64,000 nt of DNA from Fonsecaea monophora. Taxonomy: Eukaryota > Ascomycota > Eurotiomycetes > Chaetothyriales > Herpotrichiellaceae. The notes beneath the pieces were generated by a model. That model worked only from the letters and a program-made list of their open reading frames with translations. It made no database searches and was not told where the DNA came from. Shown here in pieces: positions 21,469 through 34,796 of the stretch (its first letter is position 1; each line of letters starts with the position of its first letter). The position numbers were made by a program, and so were the translations under genes. The DNA is taken from contig NW_019173944.1 in the NCBI RefSeq assembly GCF_001642475.1, forward strand, positions 1 through 64,000, read 5' to 3'.

Positions 21469-24400
21469 ATGCTGTGGCCTCCTACACCCGCGCAATGTGC
21501 GCGAGGCTACATCAGAACGTCGCAAAAATTCCGGTTGCGGCCACAATTTGCATCGCGAGCGGCTGCCATCCTGCGCCGACACTATGCCTCCGACATTGAC
21601 CGCTCCCGCAATGATTCGCCGGCCGATCGAAAGTCCCTCGCCCGAGTCGCGAATCCTAGGTACAATGAGATAGGCATACAACAACTAAGCGACTACCTCC
21701 ATCCCCAAGTTTTTCCTTCTGGGGCCACTCGACCACGCCCCGAGCTGGTTGAATTGTCCAAGGACCACCTCCGGCGACATGACCTGTTGGGGAAAAATCA
21801 GGACAATACCCCGCCCATCGGATTGGATGCACCACCGGTCATTGGAAGTTGTTTGGACGAGCACTTCACCAAACTGGGCCTCGACGCAGCCGAGCCGTAC
21901 CTGTCGTATGGCAAGGCATTTGTGCGAGCAAACACCCCTCAAAGACCACGGAAATGGGTGATTCGAAGCGGGTGGACAAAGTATAACCCGGATATGACGA
22001 CGGAAGAGGTGGATGCGCCAGACGACGCGATGCTGTCATTCGATGTGGAAACCATGTGGAAAGAATCGCCCTTTGCGGTCATGGCCACCGCTGCTAGTCC
22101 TACGGCGTGGTATGCTTGGATATCGCCCTGGCTGCTGGGGGAAACGACAAACCCGAGGCAATTGATACCTTTGGGCGACCCAAGCAAACCGCGGATCGTG
22201 GTTGGACACAATATTGGGTATGACCGGGCGAGAGTCAAGGAGGAGTACGACCTACAGCAGTCGCGGAATTTCTTCATCGACACCATGTCGCTACATGTGG
22301 CTGTCAATGGTATGTGCTCTAGGCAGCGGCCAACCTGGATGAAGCACAAGAAGAACAGGGATTTGCGGGACAAAATGTCAAGTGAGCACAACTCGGTAGA
22401 GCTGCAGAGGATGCTTGAGAGTAAGATGCTGAGCGAGGAAGAGGAGGAGCTTTGGGTCGGCCGGAGCTCAATCAACTCATTACGGGATGTGGCCAAGTTC
22501 CATACAGGCATCACTATCGACAAGAGTCAAAGAGACTACTTTGGTGAACTGGACCGAGAAGGCATCGTTCAGCGAATTGAAGAGTTGCTCGACTACTGCG
22601 CCGCCGATGTGGCGATCACGCACAAAGTCTTCCAGAAAGTCTTTCCCAATTTCCTCGAGACCTGTCCACATCCTGTCAGCTTTGCCGCACTACGGCATTT
22701 GTCGTCCGTCATCCTCCCTGTCGACAAGTCTTGGGATGAGTATGTTGCCCGAGCAGAGAAGACGTATCTCCAAAGACTGAAAGATGTCGAGCAGCGGCTT
22801 TTGCAACTGTCAGAGGCGGCGTTGGAGGTCAAGGAAAAGCCAGAAGTCTACGAAAATGATCCGTGGCTCAACCAGCTTGACTGGACAGGTCAAGAGATCA
22901 AATATAAGAAAGCTAAGAAGAAGGGCGAGGCCCCTGTTCCCGTGGCTCGACAAAAGAAACCTGGCGCGCCCAACTGGTATCGAGATCTATTCACCTCCAA
23001 CGCGTCTCCGATAAACTTGACGGTGCGCACGAGAATTGCTCCGCTGTTGTTGAAGTTGTCTTGGGATGGCTATCCTCTGGTATGGTCTGATCAACACGGT
23101 TGGACCTTTCGCGTGCCGAATAAGGACACTGGGAAATACGAGCACAGCAATGTGGTCAGCTGCGACATGTCAGAAGAGACGAATCCCAAGCTGAAATCGG
23201 ACTTCCAACATACATACTTCAAACTTCCCCACAAAGATGGCCCAACAGCGCGTTGTGCGTCGCCACTCGCCAAGGGCTACTTGCAATACTTTGAACAGGG
23301 TACTTTGTCGTCGAAATTCACTCTGGCTAAAGAAGCTTTGGAGATGAACGCGTCCTGCTCGTACTGGATCTCGGCCCGAGATAGGATCACTTCTCAGCTG
23401 GTCGTTCGAGAAGCCGATCGTGACCCTAGTCTGGCCGGCAAGTCTGATCAAGGCTTTATTCTTCCTCAGATCATCCCCATGGGTACCATCACTCGACGGG
23501 CAGTGGAGAATACGTGGCTCACTGCCTCCAACGCCAAATCGAACAGGGTGGGATCAGAACTCAAGGCCATGATCAAGGCACCACCAGGGTACTGCTTTGT
23601 TGGCGCAGACGTTGATAGTCAAGAACTCTGGATTGCTTCAGTTGTGGGCGATGCCCAATTTCAGCTGCACGGCGGAAATGCAATTGGCTTCATGACTTTG
23701 GAAGGGACCAAAGCCGCTGGGACTGACCTACATTCCAAGACCGCAAATATTCTGGGAATTTCCCGTAACGACGCCAAAGTGTTCAACTACGGTCGTATCT
23801 ATGGTGCTGGCCTGAAATTCGCCGCGACTCTGCTTCGGCAATTTAACCCCTCTCTATCGGAACAGCAAACAAATGAGATCGCGACGAAACTCTACAAGGA
23901 AACAAAAGGCACTCGTACAAGGCGCAAGATGTTTGGCAATGGCAGTTTCTGGCGAGGAGGTACCGAATCCTTTGTCTTCAACAAACTCGAAGAATTTGCC
24001 GAGCAAGAACGACCTCGTACACCGGTGCTGGGAGCGGGGATTACCGAAGCTCTCATGCGAAGATTCATTAACCAAGGCTCTTTCATGACTTCTCGGATCA
24101 ACTGGGCCATTCAGTCCTCGGGCGTCGACTACCTCCACCTTCTGATAGTCAGCATGGACTACTTGATTCGGCGATTCAACCTGGATGCTCGCCTCGCAAT
24201 CACCGTGCACGACGAGATCAGGTACCTGGTCAAACATGAGGACAGATATAGAGCGGCAATGGCGTTGCAAATCAGCAACCTATGGACCAGAGCCATGTTC
24301 TCGCAGCAAATCGGGATCCAGGATCTTCCGCAGTCTTGTGCATTCTTCTCAGCAGTAGACATTGATCATGTCCTCCGCAAGGAAGTCGATATGGACTGCG

Positions 24401-24981
24401 TAACGCCCAGCCACCCGGAAAAGATCCCTCACGGCGAGAGTCTAGACATCAACCAGTTGCTCGAAAAGGGGTCCGAGGCGTTTTTAGACCCGGCCGTTGT
24501 GCCAAAGGACGGGCCGATTGATCTGAATGGATATGCATACACTCCACGACAAAGTGTCATGTCGAGTCTGAACAGTTCGGGTGATGTCGCTTACATAAAG
24601 GCGCAGATTACAAGCGACGACAAAGAGTTGAAGGCCATTATCCGCGAAGCTGAGAACGACGCCTCCCCTCAATTGACCGAAGGAACTTCTACAACGACGA
24701 CGGCCAAGGGCTCTACCAGATCTGGCACTGGCAGTACAGGTTCGCCGCGGGGAAGACGGCCCAAGCCGAAAGTCCCCATTCCGCCTCACGCGCAGCCGCA
24801 GCGCGCCATGCTCATGGAGGTCGAGGATCGGTGGGACATGGGGTACAAGAAGGCCTTTGGCAACGCTGGCCACGGCCACGCTGGCCACGCCGGTGGTGTT
24901 GGGGCCCACAAGCCGTGGTTGACGGAGAAGAAGACGCCAGCGTGGTCGAGTCAGTGGGCGAATGATGGATGGGAAGTGTGA
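21469..24981 (+). CDS. MIP1: Mitochondrial DNA polymerase gamma catalytic subunit
   Basis: This 1170-aa single-exon gene encodes the family-A polymerase that replicates mtDNA. The first 45 residues are basic and lack acidic residues before ASDIDRSR, consistent with a mitochondrial presequence. The 3'-5' exonuclease motifs are present: Exo I SFDVET (about 190), Exo II VGHNIGYDRARV (about 245) and Exo III DYCAADVAITHKVF (about 375). The polymerase motifs are A GADVDSQELW (about 713), B RNDAKVFNYGRIYGAG (about 766) and C ITVHDEIRYL (about 912); all acidic catalytic residues are retained. The C-terminal extension of about 150 residues is low-complexity with GHAGHAGG repeats, as is common in fungi. 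No break seen. Confidence 0.96.
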   Translation: MLWPPTPAQCARGYIRTSQKFRLRPQFASRAAAILRRHYASDIDRSRNDSPADRKSLARVANPRYNEIGIQQLSDYLHPQVFPSGATRPRPELVELSKDHLRRHDLLGKNQDNTPPIGLDAPPVIGSCLDEHFTKLGLDAAEPYLSYGKAFVRANTPQRPRKWVIRSGWTKYNPDMTTEEVDAPDDAMLSFDVETMWKESPFAVMATAASPTAWYAWISPWLLGETTNPRQLIPLGDPSKPRIVVGHNIGYDRARVKEEYDLQQSRNFFIDTMSLHVAVNGMCSRQRPTWMKHKKNRDLRDKMSSEHNSVELQRMLESKMLSEEEEELWVGRSSINSLRDVAKFHTGITIDKSQRDYFGELDREGIVQRIEELLDYCAADVAITHKVFQKVFPNFLETCPHPVSFAALRHLSSVILPVDKSWDEYVARAEKTYLQRLKDVEQRLLQLSEAALEVKEKPEVYENDPWLNQLDWTGQEIKYKKAKKKGEAPVPVARQKKPGAPNWYRDLFTSNASPINLTVRTRIAPLLLKLSWDGYPLVWSDQHGWTFRVPNKDTGKYEHSNVVSCDMSEETNPKLKSDFQHTYFKLPHKDGPTARCASPLAKGYLQYFEQGTLSSKFTLAKEALEMNASCSYWISARDRITSQLVVREADRDPSLAGKSDQGFILPQIIPMGTITRRAVENTWLTASNAKSNRVGSELKAMIKAPPGYCFVGADVDSQELWIASVVGDAQFQLHGGNAIGFMTLEGTKAAGTDLHSKTANILGISRNDAKVFNYGRIYGAGLKFAATLLRQFNPSLSEQQTNEIATKLYKETKGTRTRRKMFGNGSFWRGGTESFVFNKLEEFAEQERPRTPVLGAGITEALMRRFINQGSFMTSRINWAIQSSGVDYLHLLIVSMDYLIRRFNLDARLAITVHDEIRYLVKHEDRYRAAMALQISNLWTRAMFSQQIGIQDLPQSCAFFSAVDIDHVLRKEVDMDCVTPSHPEKIPHGESLDINQLLEKGSEAFLDPAVVPKDGPIDLNGYAYTPRQSVMSSLNSSGDVAYIKAQITSDDKELKAIIREAENDASPQLTEGTSTTTTAKGSTRSGTGSTGSPRGRRPKPKVPIPPHAQPQRAMLMEVEDRWDMGYKKAFGNAGHGHAGHAGGVGAHKPWLTEKKTPAWSSQWANDGWEV

Positions 24982-25306
24982 GATTCAAAACCCACCCACC
25001 ATTTTCTCGCAACGGGGGTGGACTTGCTCCAATCATTGTACGAATAACGCGTCGACCATGTTTGTACCATTCATTCCAGTCTATGTATATTTGGTCACAT
25101 GTTGGATTAGTTCTCCTTGTTTGTACATCCATACATGTGTACATATATATACATGTATACATACTACCTATCTTTCTATATGTCTACACCTATGTACAAA
25201 TGTACTACTACTTGTATACCTACGATGTACTTGCGATGTACTGATGATGTACTGACGATGTACACATATCTGTTACAATGTTACTTTGAATATATATACG
25301 TGAGTC

Positions 25307-25352
<46 letters not shown>

Positions 25353-25723
25353 TCGCGCGTTAGTCTTGTCAGAGCAGGTAGCGAGGTCGGAAGGCAGGCA
25401 GGCAAGCAGGCAGGCAGGTAGAGAGGCCAAAGTGCTTCGATTTGTGTCATTTTCTCATGGATGAATTATATAGATAGGTACGAACGTTAGGGATTTATCA
25501 TGATATGATCCCCCAAGTCCTTGAAGAAGAAATCCCCGTTCTAGACCCCCGTGTCGAGCGTGACATTCGACATTTTTATCCCATGCCATTCCGTCTCGTA
25601 CGGTCTTAGACACTCTTGTCCTTTCTTTCTCTTTCCCGCGTTCGCCACCATCTTTCTTCCTTCTCTTTTCTCCCTCGGTTCTCTCCCGTTGTCATCTCAT
25701 CGAGGTGTCTTGTGTCCATGAGA
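24982..25723. other. Convergent intergenic region with microsatellites, 742 bases
   Basis: The 3' flanks of MIP1 and TEL1 meet here. It has alternating ATACATGT-type words (25,130-25,165), repeated GATGTACT words (25,220-25,262), a (TG)20 tract and a GCAGGCAGGCA array (about 25,393-25,420). No gene is supported. Confidence 0.55.
25309..25349. repeat. (TG)20 dinucleotide microsatellite
   Basis: An uninterrupted 41-base TG tract lies in the intergenic space between MIP1 and TEL1. Confidence 0.95.
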
Positions 25724-28700
25724 TCAAGCATAAGCCGCCCACCCACAATACAGCACAGCCAGATTCCTCTCGTCCGTGGCCTGTCTGATCAACTCGTTCA
25801 CTGTGGCTTCCACGCTGAGGGCCTTGCCCAGTTTTTTCGCCACCACGGTCAAAGCGCGATCCGCCTCCGAAGGCTCGGTCTCTTCCCTGCGGGCGGCAAT
25901 CACCCCAGCTGCGTTGTCGGCCGCGCTGACAAAGGTAGAGCCCGCTCCGCTCGTCGTTGAGGGGGTGGACGGTCCGCCGGCGATACTGGCCGCGTCGGCT
26001 GCGGCCTGTTCGTTGTTTTCCTGCATCTTCTGCAGACGGAGCGGGGAGATGGACCACGAATACAAAGGGTCATAGCGCAGCACGTCCAGGATGGTCATGA
26101 TTGCTTCTTGGTCGTGGCGGAGGGCTTCGAGGGTGAAGTTACAGCACCGCCGAAATACTCCTTCCACCCCCGTCAGGCCCATTCCGTCGACCAGGTCACG
26201 AGTAAGTCGGAAAGGCACAACCTCGGGCACAGGCAGGACGCGGCCGGCTTCAAAGGCGACGCCCAAGTCGATGTGGACCACTTCTCCGGTCTTCTCATCA
26301 AGAAGGATGTTGTGTCCGTGTCTGTCGCCGAGTCCGAGGACATGGCCCAAAATGCTCACCGCGGCCGTGGATCGACTGTAGTTGAGCCGCTTGTAAAACC
26401 AAGCATCTGGGTCAAGGAACTTCTCCATGAAGAAAAATCGCATGACAGGGTGGAAATTCGCGGCAACAGTCTGGTAAGCTCGCACACGCTGCTCATGGTT
26501 CTTGGCCTGCGCGTCAAAAATATCCTTTCTAGCACGGCTCGCCTTGTAGTCCTTGGGATAATACCGCGCATGAGCAGGCAGCAGATACTCATTCAGTGGG
26601 ATAGTATTTTGGACAAATTCAATAACGCCCGAGTTCTTGGTAAGGGGGATAACCTTGTAGGTTCGAATACCAAGGTTGCGACGACGTGTGGCACGGTGAT
26701 CTTTCAACAGGTTGGAGACTTGTTCAAAGACTTGTTCCATGATGGCGTCTTGCCGAAGGTCGTCATTGCCTCCTTTCAGAAGCAGTTTGTGTCGAGACCC
26801 ATCCGAGGCGGTGATTGTCGCAATCTTAGGAGCCGATACGCCGCCGGCCACAGAGATGGTTGGATCGATCATGGTCGAAGTCGGGACCTTTGAATAGTTT
26901 CGATCTGCTCGGAGAGGAATGTTCATGGTCGGTGGGGGGATCTTTGTCGTGGGTTTCGTGATCTGAGCTTCTAGTGCCGGACCATTTTGCAATTTGCGCA
27001 GTGGGAGTTTCGAGCCACTCTTGAGGTCTTTGTCAGAGAGTCCCTCCACAGCCACCCTATTCAGAGCCACGCAAGTATTGTGAACAGTAGTCCATATCGC
27101 CGAGGACGTGCTTTGCTGCTTGACGCGTTCCGTCAAAAGGTTTGCTGCAGCGAACCTGGAAGCAGCTACTTCATCCCCTGGTGGAGCTTTAGACTTGCTG
27201 GTTGCAAATACCTGGTATAAACTGTGATACGGGTGATCAGAGCAGATACGAAACATGAGATCCTTCAGGAGGGTCTGAAAGTCGTCCTGGATATCCAACA
27301 GACGAGACGACAGCTGATTGACCAGTGGAGCGAACTTGAGAGTTGGGACCGACTCAAGGCACTTGCGCACAGCGGCGTTTGCTGTTGGACTCTCGGCTTG
27401 ATTGAGCCACAGAGCAATAAAGCGGAGGGTATCACTTGAGTAATCGTCAGATGCCCTCATCGACAGCAGGTAATTCTCCAGGCACCGCAGGATGAGATTC
27501 TCTCGGTTCTGTGACACCCTTCTCCATTCTTCCTCGTCGAGCTTGTACCAGGTTTTGGCTCGGGCCAGATGTGTCTTTAATTTGGCTCGCTGTTGCTCGT
27601 TTTTGGCTTTTCTCACCATCCTGTCCAGCTCACGGACTTCGTGCATCTTGCGATCTCTGATCTTGCTGATACGCGTAAAGTCGTCCAGGTTATCCGTATC
27701 CTGAAGTTGCATGTCGCAGAATGCAGCAAAGTTATGAAACACGCGGCCAGCAGCAGCCCCAGTACGAGGCCCCTGGAGCTCTCGGATTGCTGGTGCGAGG
27801 TACCGTTCTATAATCTCATCCGGTTTCTCCAGACGAGCTTCGGCAATTTTGTGTCCCAGATCTGTAAGGATGTCAGCCCGTGACACCGTGATAGCCTGTG
27901 TGGAAGCATCTTTGCGATCTCCCAGGCCTTGCAGGATGCCAATCGAGGCGGAAACTTCTTCCTGTGCCCACAACGTCTTAGCCAGGTCGTAATGGATGGC
28001 GATGTCCACCTTTAGTCCTATACTTTCAGCCAGCTGGGTAAGCTGCGAGAGGTACATTGCTCGATTCAAGCTGAACTGTGGCGCCTCGTAACTGGACGCC
28101 ACGTCCAAGGACTGCCGTGTCATTTGGACTTCCAGGAGCAGCGCTTGCCGCATGTTCAACGAAAATGCTGCCCGCAAATGATTGTTTCGACGGATCGCCG
28201 CGAAAGCTGCTTCCCTGCCGGCCAAGATTGGTGACAACGCATTGAATCTGCCACTGTCAGTCACCATGAACGTAGAGTGTAACGTGACTTACTCTGCAAG
28301 TTTGATCCTTTGGTCCCTCGCCACTATCGCCGCACAGGTCGACTCTAGGGCTTCTGCCGTTGTTGCTCCCAAAATCTGCCTCGCCTCTGCCAGGACTGCC
28401 AATCTCGGATGGACATCACCGTGATGACCTCTCTTGACAGGGTTCGTTCGGAAAGTATCCCCATGCTGTAGCAACAACAAGTCCAGCTCCCGGGATAGAC
28501 TGCTCTTGTTTGATATGCTGTGCATGTTGCGAAACAGTGACGACAAGGCCGTCGACATCGAAGACGACTCACTCGTCCCGAACAAGTCCCAATGATCCAA
28601 GGCCACGCTGTTCTCAACTGAAATGTTTTTGTGAGGCCCTTCATAGTGTTGCTTTACCGCCTCTGATATACCCTGCATATTTGCAGCGCTCAGGGTCAAT

Positions 28701-31700
28701 GCTGTCGTGAAGGCAACACCACCGAGTGTTTCTTCTGCCTCCTCCATCCTCAATTGAGAATCCAGCATCGCGCTCTGGAAGGACAGAGATTTCTGGCTTG
28801 CTCCTTCATGGCTCATTTTGCCGATGATCGACTTCAGATCGTAGCTCTGGTGCTTGCCGTAAAAGAAATCAGGATCATCGACATTTTCATAGATCTTGGA
28901 GATAACTTCCGTCGAGACCTCGTTAATCATCGCAAACGACCTTCGGGAAGACCGGCCTGTCTGAAGTTGGGCTTGAGAATAGTGCAGCTCTAAGAAGAGC
29001 AGAGCCTCATGCCACATTTGACAGTCACTTGCAGCCAACGCGGCCTTGCTGAAGTCTACCTCCAGCCAGGAGTTTCGTTGCGCCATATTGGTCTCATTTG
29101 GGAGGCGGCACTTTCGAAGATATAGGAGTGTTTTCAGCACTAGTTTCCTGGCCTCACTAAGAGGCTGACCCTCGGATGAGAGGACTGCGGAGAAGGCCTC
29201 AGATAGTCTTTCACGGAAAACCTGGTGAGAGTCGGTTTCGGTTAGTAATATGAGATGGACGCTATATGGTAGCAGGATACCGGCTGCATCGGGGACTGTA
29301 TTGATCAGAGGCTGCAAAAAGCCCAGGAGAGGATTACCAGCAGCAGCTTCGGAGATCTGGATAAGGAGCTCTGTTGCCCAATCGCGCGATGGCCCGTGAG
29401 AATCTTGACGTGTTCCTTCTTGTTTGCTCACGAAACCGAGACTCGTGGATAGCGGCGCAGCAGGGCATGGGAAATCCTTGAACCTCAACTCATGCACAAT
29501 GCTCCTGTCAAAATCGACGGCTAAAAAGGTGTGCTCGTCGCCTTCGTGCAGGTTACTCGAGATGAGCTGTAAAGTACTTTCGGCCAAAGTTGACCCTGGG
29601 TAATCAGACTTCCAGACTAGATCCACGAGGTAGCGTACGATGTTTGTGTAGGACGAGACTGCTTCGAGTCCCATGTCCGGCGACTGTTTTCCCGTCGATG
29701 GTGTTTTGTCGTGCGTAGTCGAAGTAAGCCCACTCATGAGATAGCCCCGTCCGATGCCCTGGGCGGCCCAGATGCGAAAAGATTCGTCTAAGTCGAATTT
29801 CTTCAACAGGCTTTCCAGTGTAGCCGAGAATCGAGCAGCATCGAGGTCATTAGCAAGGATGTCGTCTTGAGAGTCCGCCGGTGCGCAGAACTGTCGGCAC
29901 AGAATTTTGATAGAGAGGTCGAAATGAAAGTCTGACAGAAGAGGATTCGTACTGCTTTGGTCTGAAAGCAAAGCGTAAAGCAACTGCCCTTCACTTGTGT
30001 TTTGCGCACTGCTTCCTCCCTGGGCTATACCTTTTGCATGCCGAATGATGTGCTTGTACCTTCGCAGTGTCTCCCCGCCTGCATCTGTGAGCTCCAGAGA
30101 TTCCAAATATTGCCCCAGGAAACCCCGAAATTCTTGAGCCTTGGTCATCGTTGACACGAATTGATCCTCTTGCGTAGTACTGTCCTGAGAAGATGCGATG
30201 AAGCCAGTGAGAGAAGCGAAAATCGATACACACAGACCTGCGATAAATGAAGGCCGAGAAGCTAGGAATCGCGCTCCTCGACGTAGAAGAAATCGGTAGA
30301 TGCCCATTGTCTCCTCAGCGCACTCGAAAATAGTAAGATAGGGACGTAGGTTATGTAGGATCATCTCCAGAGGGTACCCGTCCCAAGCAATGGGACCAGC
30401 AAGACTGATGACGATACGAATTTTGCGTATGATACTACAGGTGTGTAGAGGGCCCAGTGCTGGCCTTGCTCTGTCCAAAAGTTGTCTGTACAAATGGACT
30501 GAGAATGCTGGCGTCCATATATCACTCTCCTTCAAATCAAGTCGTAAGCACAGGTATTTGACCTCTTCCGGGAGACAGCGTGCTCTGAAGCACGGTTGTT
30601 GGGCGAGTGGTAGTTGGACGTTTTGACCCGAACCGTTCACCATTTCTTGCCAAATTGCGAGACTCGGGCTGGGTAGGGCTTTTTCAATTCCCCTGTCATC
30701 TTGAAGAGACAGCACGAGCAGGGCCATAATGTCTGGGAGGCACTCGCGAAGTCGCTGGAGGTATATTTGAGACCCTAGCTGCTTTCGCACCAATTTTTCC
30801 GAGCCATCATAAAGACGATCGTGCTTCGGTACGCTAGTTTCCGAAGCAAGAGTGTACGCTTCGGCATAGGCAAAATTTCCGCTGAGTAGAAGATTCCAGT
30901 CCTGACCAACTAGCTGAGCCAGTTCTTCTGATTGTTGAGACCCTCTAAGGGCGATCTGCCCCGTGAGCTCCCCGACATTGTCAGCAACCATTTCCTGCAA
31001 AGAGGCATACTCGAACAGTTGGAAAGGCATGCTGGCAAGGGTCTCCTGCGACAGCCATGTGTAGAATATCTGGGAAGAGAACAACTTAAAAAGCTGCCTC
31101 GGCCCTTGGAGTTTGAGTACTTCGCACGTCCTGGTGATACAGCCACGTCCGAGTTTTGTTGCAGAAGGAACGTGTGCGACTGTCTCGAATAAGTGATACA
31201 TGGCTTGTCGCAGAACGGTATGCCATCGAGCCCCAAGATAAGACACAACATACAAGCGCACAGCAATGCCTTCTTTGTTGTCCGGGTCCGAGGGTAATTT
31301 GGTGACGATATCATCGAAGATTGCCTCGTGTTGAGTTAGGACGTACTTTTCGAAGATATGAGACAATTGATCCGCAAGCCGATACTGGCTCGCCGCGTTG
31401 CTAATCTCCAAGATATTCAACAGGCTTGTTCGGGGAGAGGGGAGGTCTTCGCCACCATAAGATGCGTCCTTTCGTAGTAGGGCATCTAAAAGGTCCGCAA
31501 GTTTTGAGAGCACTCTCGGGGATGCAACGCCTTTGCGGGTCATCGTGTTGAGGAACCAGTAATAAATGTCATAGGCAGTGTCCGCCAAATCGTCTTCTTC
31601 GTCTTCAGCAGTCCAAAGATCCATGAAGCTTTTCAGTGCGTCGAGACAGAAACACAATGCGGATTCGCATCTCTCAAAGGCTTCATCCCGCAGATATAAC

Positions 31701-34700
31701 TCGGCTAGCTTCTTGAGCAAGCGATGTGCATCTCCGCGAGTTGTTGCAGTGTTCAGATTGAGAAATTCTTGCACTGCTCCTCGGGCGCCAATGAGCAAGA
31801 CGGGATCAAGCACTAAGACCTCATCAATAACCAGCCCAGTGACAGAAGAGTCAAAGACTCCTTTGGATTTGACCGTTTGAAGAGCCACTGTCAGCTCCAC
31901 CAAGTGCCTCGCCAAACGCGCAGGAGCATCTTTGCATATCGGAAGGTCGAGCCTCGAGATGTCGATGCCCGGGCCAAGCTGACTTCTTTGAGTTGCCTGA
32001 GAGTCCCATACATCATCGTCCAAGAAATCCAAGTCCGAAGGGTCGCTTGTACTGGTCGAGGGCATAGCATGACGAGCAACACGCAATGCAAATTCGATGA
32101 CGGCTTGATATTCTTCGCCGAAACAACGGTTATCGTTGTGCGCCAGTTGTTTGTGTGTGGTGATAACACAATCGCAGATACGATTGACCATTTCCCGAGA
32201 GTGATCGATGGTTTGGCTGACAATAAAGTCGGCGAGAATGCGACGGCTCTCAGCTAGGACCAAAGGCTGTATGTAACCGGGAGCTTGAGGACTGCAACGA
32301 ATCCATAGCGCAGAGGAGACGACGGAGGTCACACCTAGAATTTCCACAACATCACTTCCAATATTTGAAGGTCGGTCGTTATAGATCACGTTCCATGAGT
32401 AAAGAAACTCTCTCGTCTTAGATGCTAGAAAATCCATGACAACTCGGAAAAAGCGAGCCATGGCAGACGAATCAAATTGGCGAGGTAGAGTGTTGAGATT
32501 CTCATCTGCCTCGATCTTGGAAGGAGGAATGGCAAGAAGATACTGCAAGAAGTCGATGTTGTCTGACGCTATCAGGGCAGATTCGAACAACGAATGCGTT
32601 GATGTCCAAGCATGACTGGAAACGATCGCATCTGTGAGGCCGCAAATGGTGCCCAGCAAAGAATACAAGAGCTCTGGCTTAGCGTGACAGACAATATGTG
32701 CATTATGAAGGCGATCAAGATTCGAAGCTGCAGTAGAGGGTTAGTCTTTCTAGCATATGCTTGGACAGAAACAAACGTACGGACAGTCCAGCGAGCAGCG
32801 AGCCAGGAAATGACCTTCAGACCGAAGGACTCAAAGCGTCTCTCGTTGTCAAGCAGTTTAGAGCGCAGCGCCCGTGTCATTAACAGTAGAGACGTGTCCG
32901 TGAGACTGCTGGGCCCATTGTTACCACCTCCGAATAAGGCACTGTCCAATGACTTTCCGCTTATTGACGACTCCAACGTCCCTATTCTGAGAAGGACGTC
33001 GAGTGCATGGCATGCAGCCCTCGTTGTGGAGTTTACTGCCATTGCTCTGCTCGCTGCGTCCCACACTTGTGGCCAGAAATCTGGGTGCTCATGAGCGCGA
33101 CTGGCACTACCGACCGCGAGGCTAGATTGCGATGAGCCATTGAATCTGAATTCCGTTGAACAAACGTACCGTGAAAATACCAAGAGGATCCATGTTTGAA
33201 TGGTAGGATCTTCGCTACCAACGTCCGGTATTAGCTTGTAGAGATCCTTCGTCCATTCCTGCTCCATGTCCGAGGGCTGATCAAGGAGAAACAAGATGAC
33301 CTGCAAAGCAACCAGTTTATCTTGCCCAGTTCCCACCACTGCTAGTTCGATAATCTCGTCCAGGCGGCTCTGAATTCTCTGTCTCTTCCGCGGAATATCG
33401 TCTGCATCAGTTATAGGAAGCTGGGTATGTCTTATGTCACTCAGTCCAACAACAAGACACGCAATGATGGACAATATAAACCAGCTGGATACTGCGCGCG
33501 GGGAGTTTTGAACAGGTTTGAATTGTTTGAGCTGCAGAGGAATATTGTCTGTAGTGAGAATTGGTTGCAGGTCATCAAAATGTAGCAGGTCCCTCTCGTT
33601 TCTAGTGCGATAGTCTGAGAGGATAGTGATTAAAAGTGGTTCTAGTAGTGCTGGATCGATCGCGGGCCATGGCGCATTTGGAGAAAGAAGCAGATAGCGA
33701 CATGAGAATAAGGTGATGAGCATCTGTTGCTGAAGAAGGATAGACCTGCTAGGCCACAATCGCCTGATGACGGGAATGAGGGTAACCAACAGTGTCTGGG
33801 TGAAGGCAACATCTTCTGTAAGAGAGACAAAAAGGACGTTGTTCACGGTCTCAAATGCCCCTTCTTGACCTCTCCTATCGACTTGCAAGAAGTCTTGAAC
33901 TTTCTGGGCAATCGTTGCTGCCCGTGACATGACTGGCGCATTGATAAAAGACGTCAAGTGCTTCAATGCAGCCCAAATGTCTTCGAAATTAGAGGCATGT
34001 CCTTGACTCGTGCTCCTAAAGCTTGTGTGACTGAGTCGCATGGACAAATGCTGATGGTCTCTTGGAGTCAAGCTGGTATCTCTACCGCTTGAGACTCCGT
34101 CATCAACCGCGCCATCATCTAGCCCAGCCGTCAGACACTCAAGCGCAAAGTCCACATATGCTTGCCACTGTTTGCGGCGCATATGTTCTCCATGCGGGGC
34201 ATAGCCAAGCAAGATTCTGAAGCTCTTGAGGTAGTCATTCTGGAGAGGCTCGCAAAAAGAACCATCTGGTGAGGGCAGGGTGTCGATGATGTGGTCCAAG
34301 ACCGAGAGAGCAGTTTTGAAAGTGAGCTTTGGGGTAGCGACCTCGACCACTAGGCGGAGGGCAGCCGATGCCGCTTGCAAACGAGACGAAGCAGTGTTCC
34401 TCGTCGTTGGCTTGGTGGTGGCTCGAAGGAAGACAGGCTTCTCCTTGGACACTAGCTTATAGAGCAGCTCCAATATCCTATGGAAGATATCCTCCTCAAT
34501 GTTGTGCCTAGATCATCTGATCAGCCCATTGCTGAAAGGAAGCGAATGGGAAAATATACTGGCTCCTCTCTTCCGCCAGCAGGCGTTTGAGGTCTAACGC
34601 AACGCAATCAGCTCCAATCTGTCAGATGATGATCGAGTATTACCCTCGAGGCCTTCGCTTCTGAGCCTCTGAGTGTCCGCTCCTAACTTTGCTGTAATAC

Positions 34701-34796
34701 AGACAAACATTGTCAGTCGGCAAGGCTGAGCAATAGGGAGACTTCGGGGAATCTCGAGTCCGTACCAACAGCAGTTGCAATATTCACCTCCGACAT
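25724..34796 (-). CDS. TEL1: Serine/threonine-protein kinase Tel1 (ATM orthologue)
   Basis: Six exons, 34796-34766, 34691-34644, 34593-34560, 34507-32781, 32727-28293 and 28253-25724, close to 2934 aa. Tel1 is the ATM-type PI3K-like kinase that responds to double-strand breaks and maintains telomeres. The N-terminus has a TAN-like motif (RLRSEGLEDLKRLLAE). The middle is a helical-repeat solenoid followed by the FAT region. The kinase domain shows LGLGDRHGHNILLDE (catalytic loop, about 2730) and VVHIDLGVAFE (DFG equivalent), then FRLTRDLVDGMG. The last 33 residues form the FATC domain ending AVLYCGWAAYA. The three tiny 5' exons (31, 48 and 34 bases) are placed by splice signals and homology. 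The last intron is 39 bases, or 45 if the second AG is used. The C-terminal half is certain. Confidence 0.96.
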
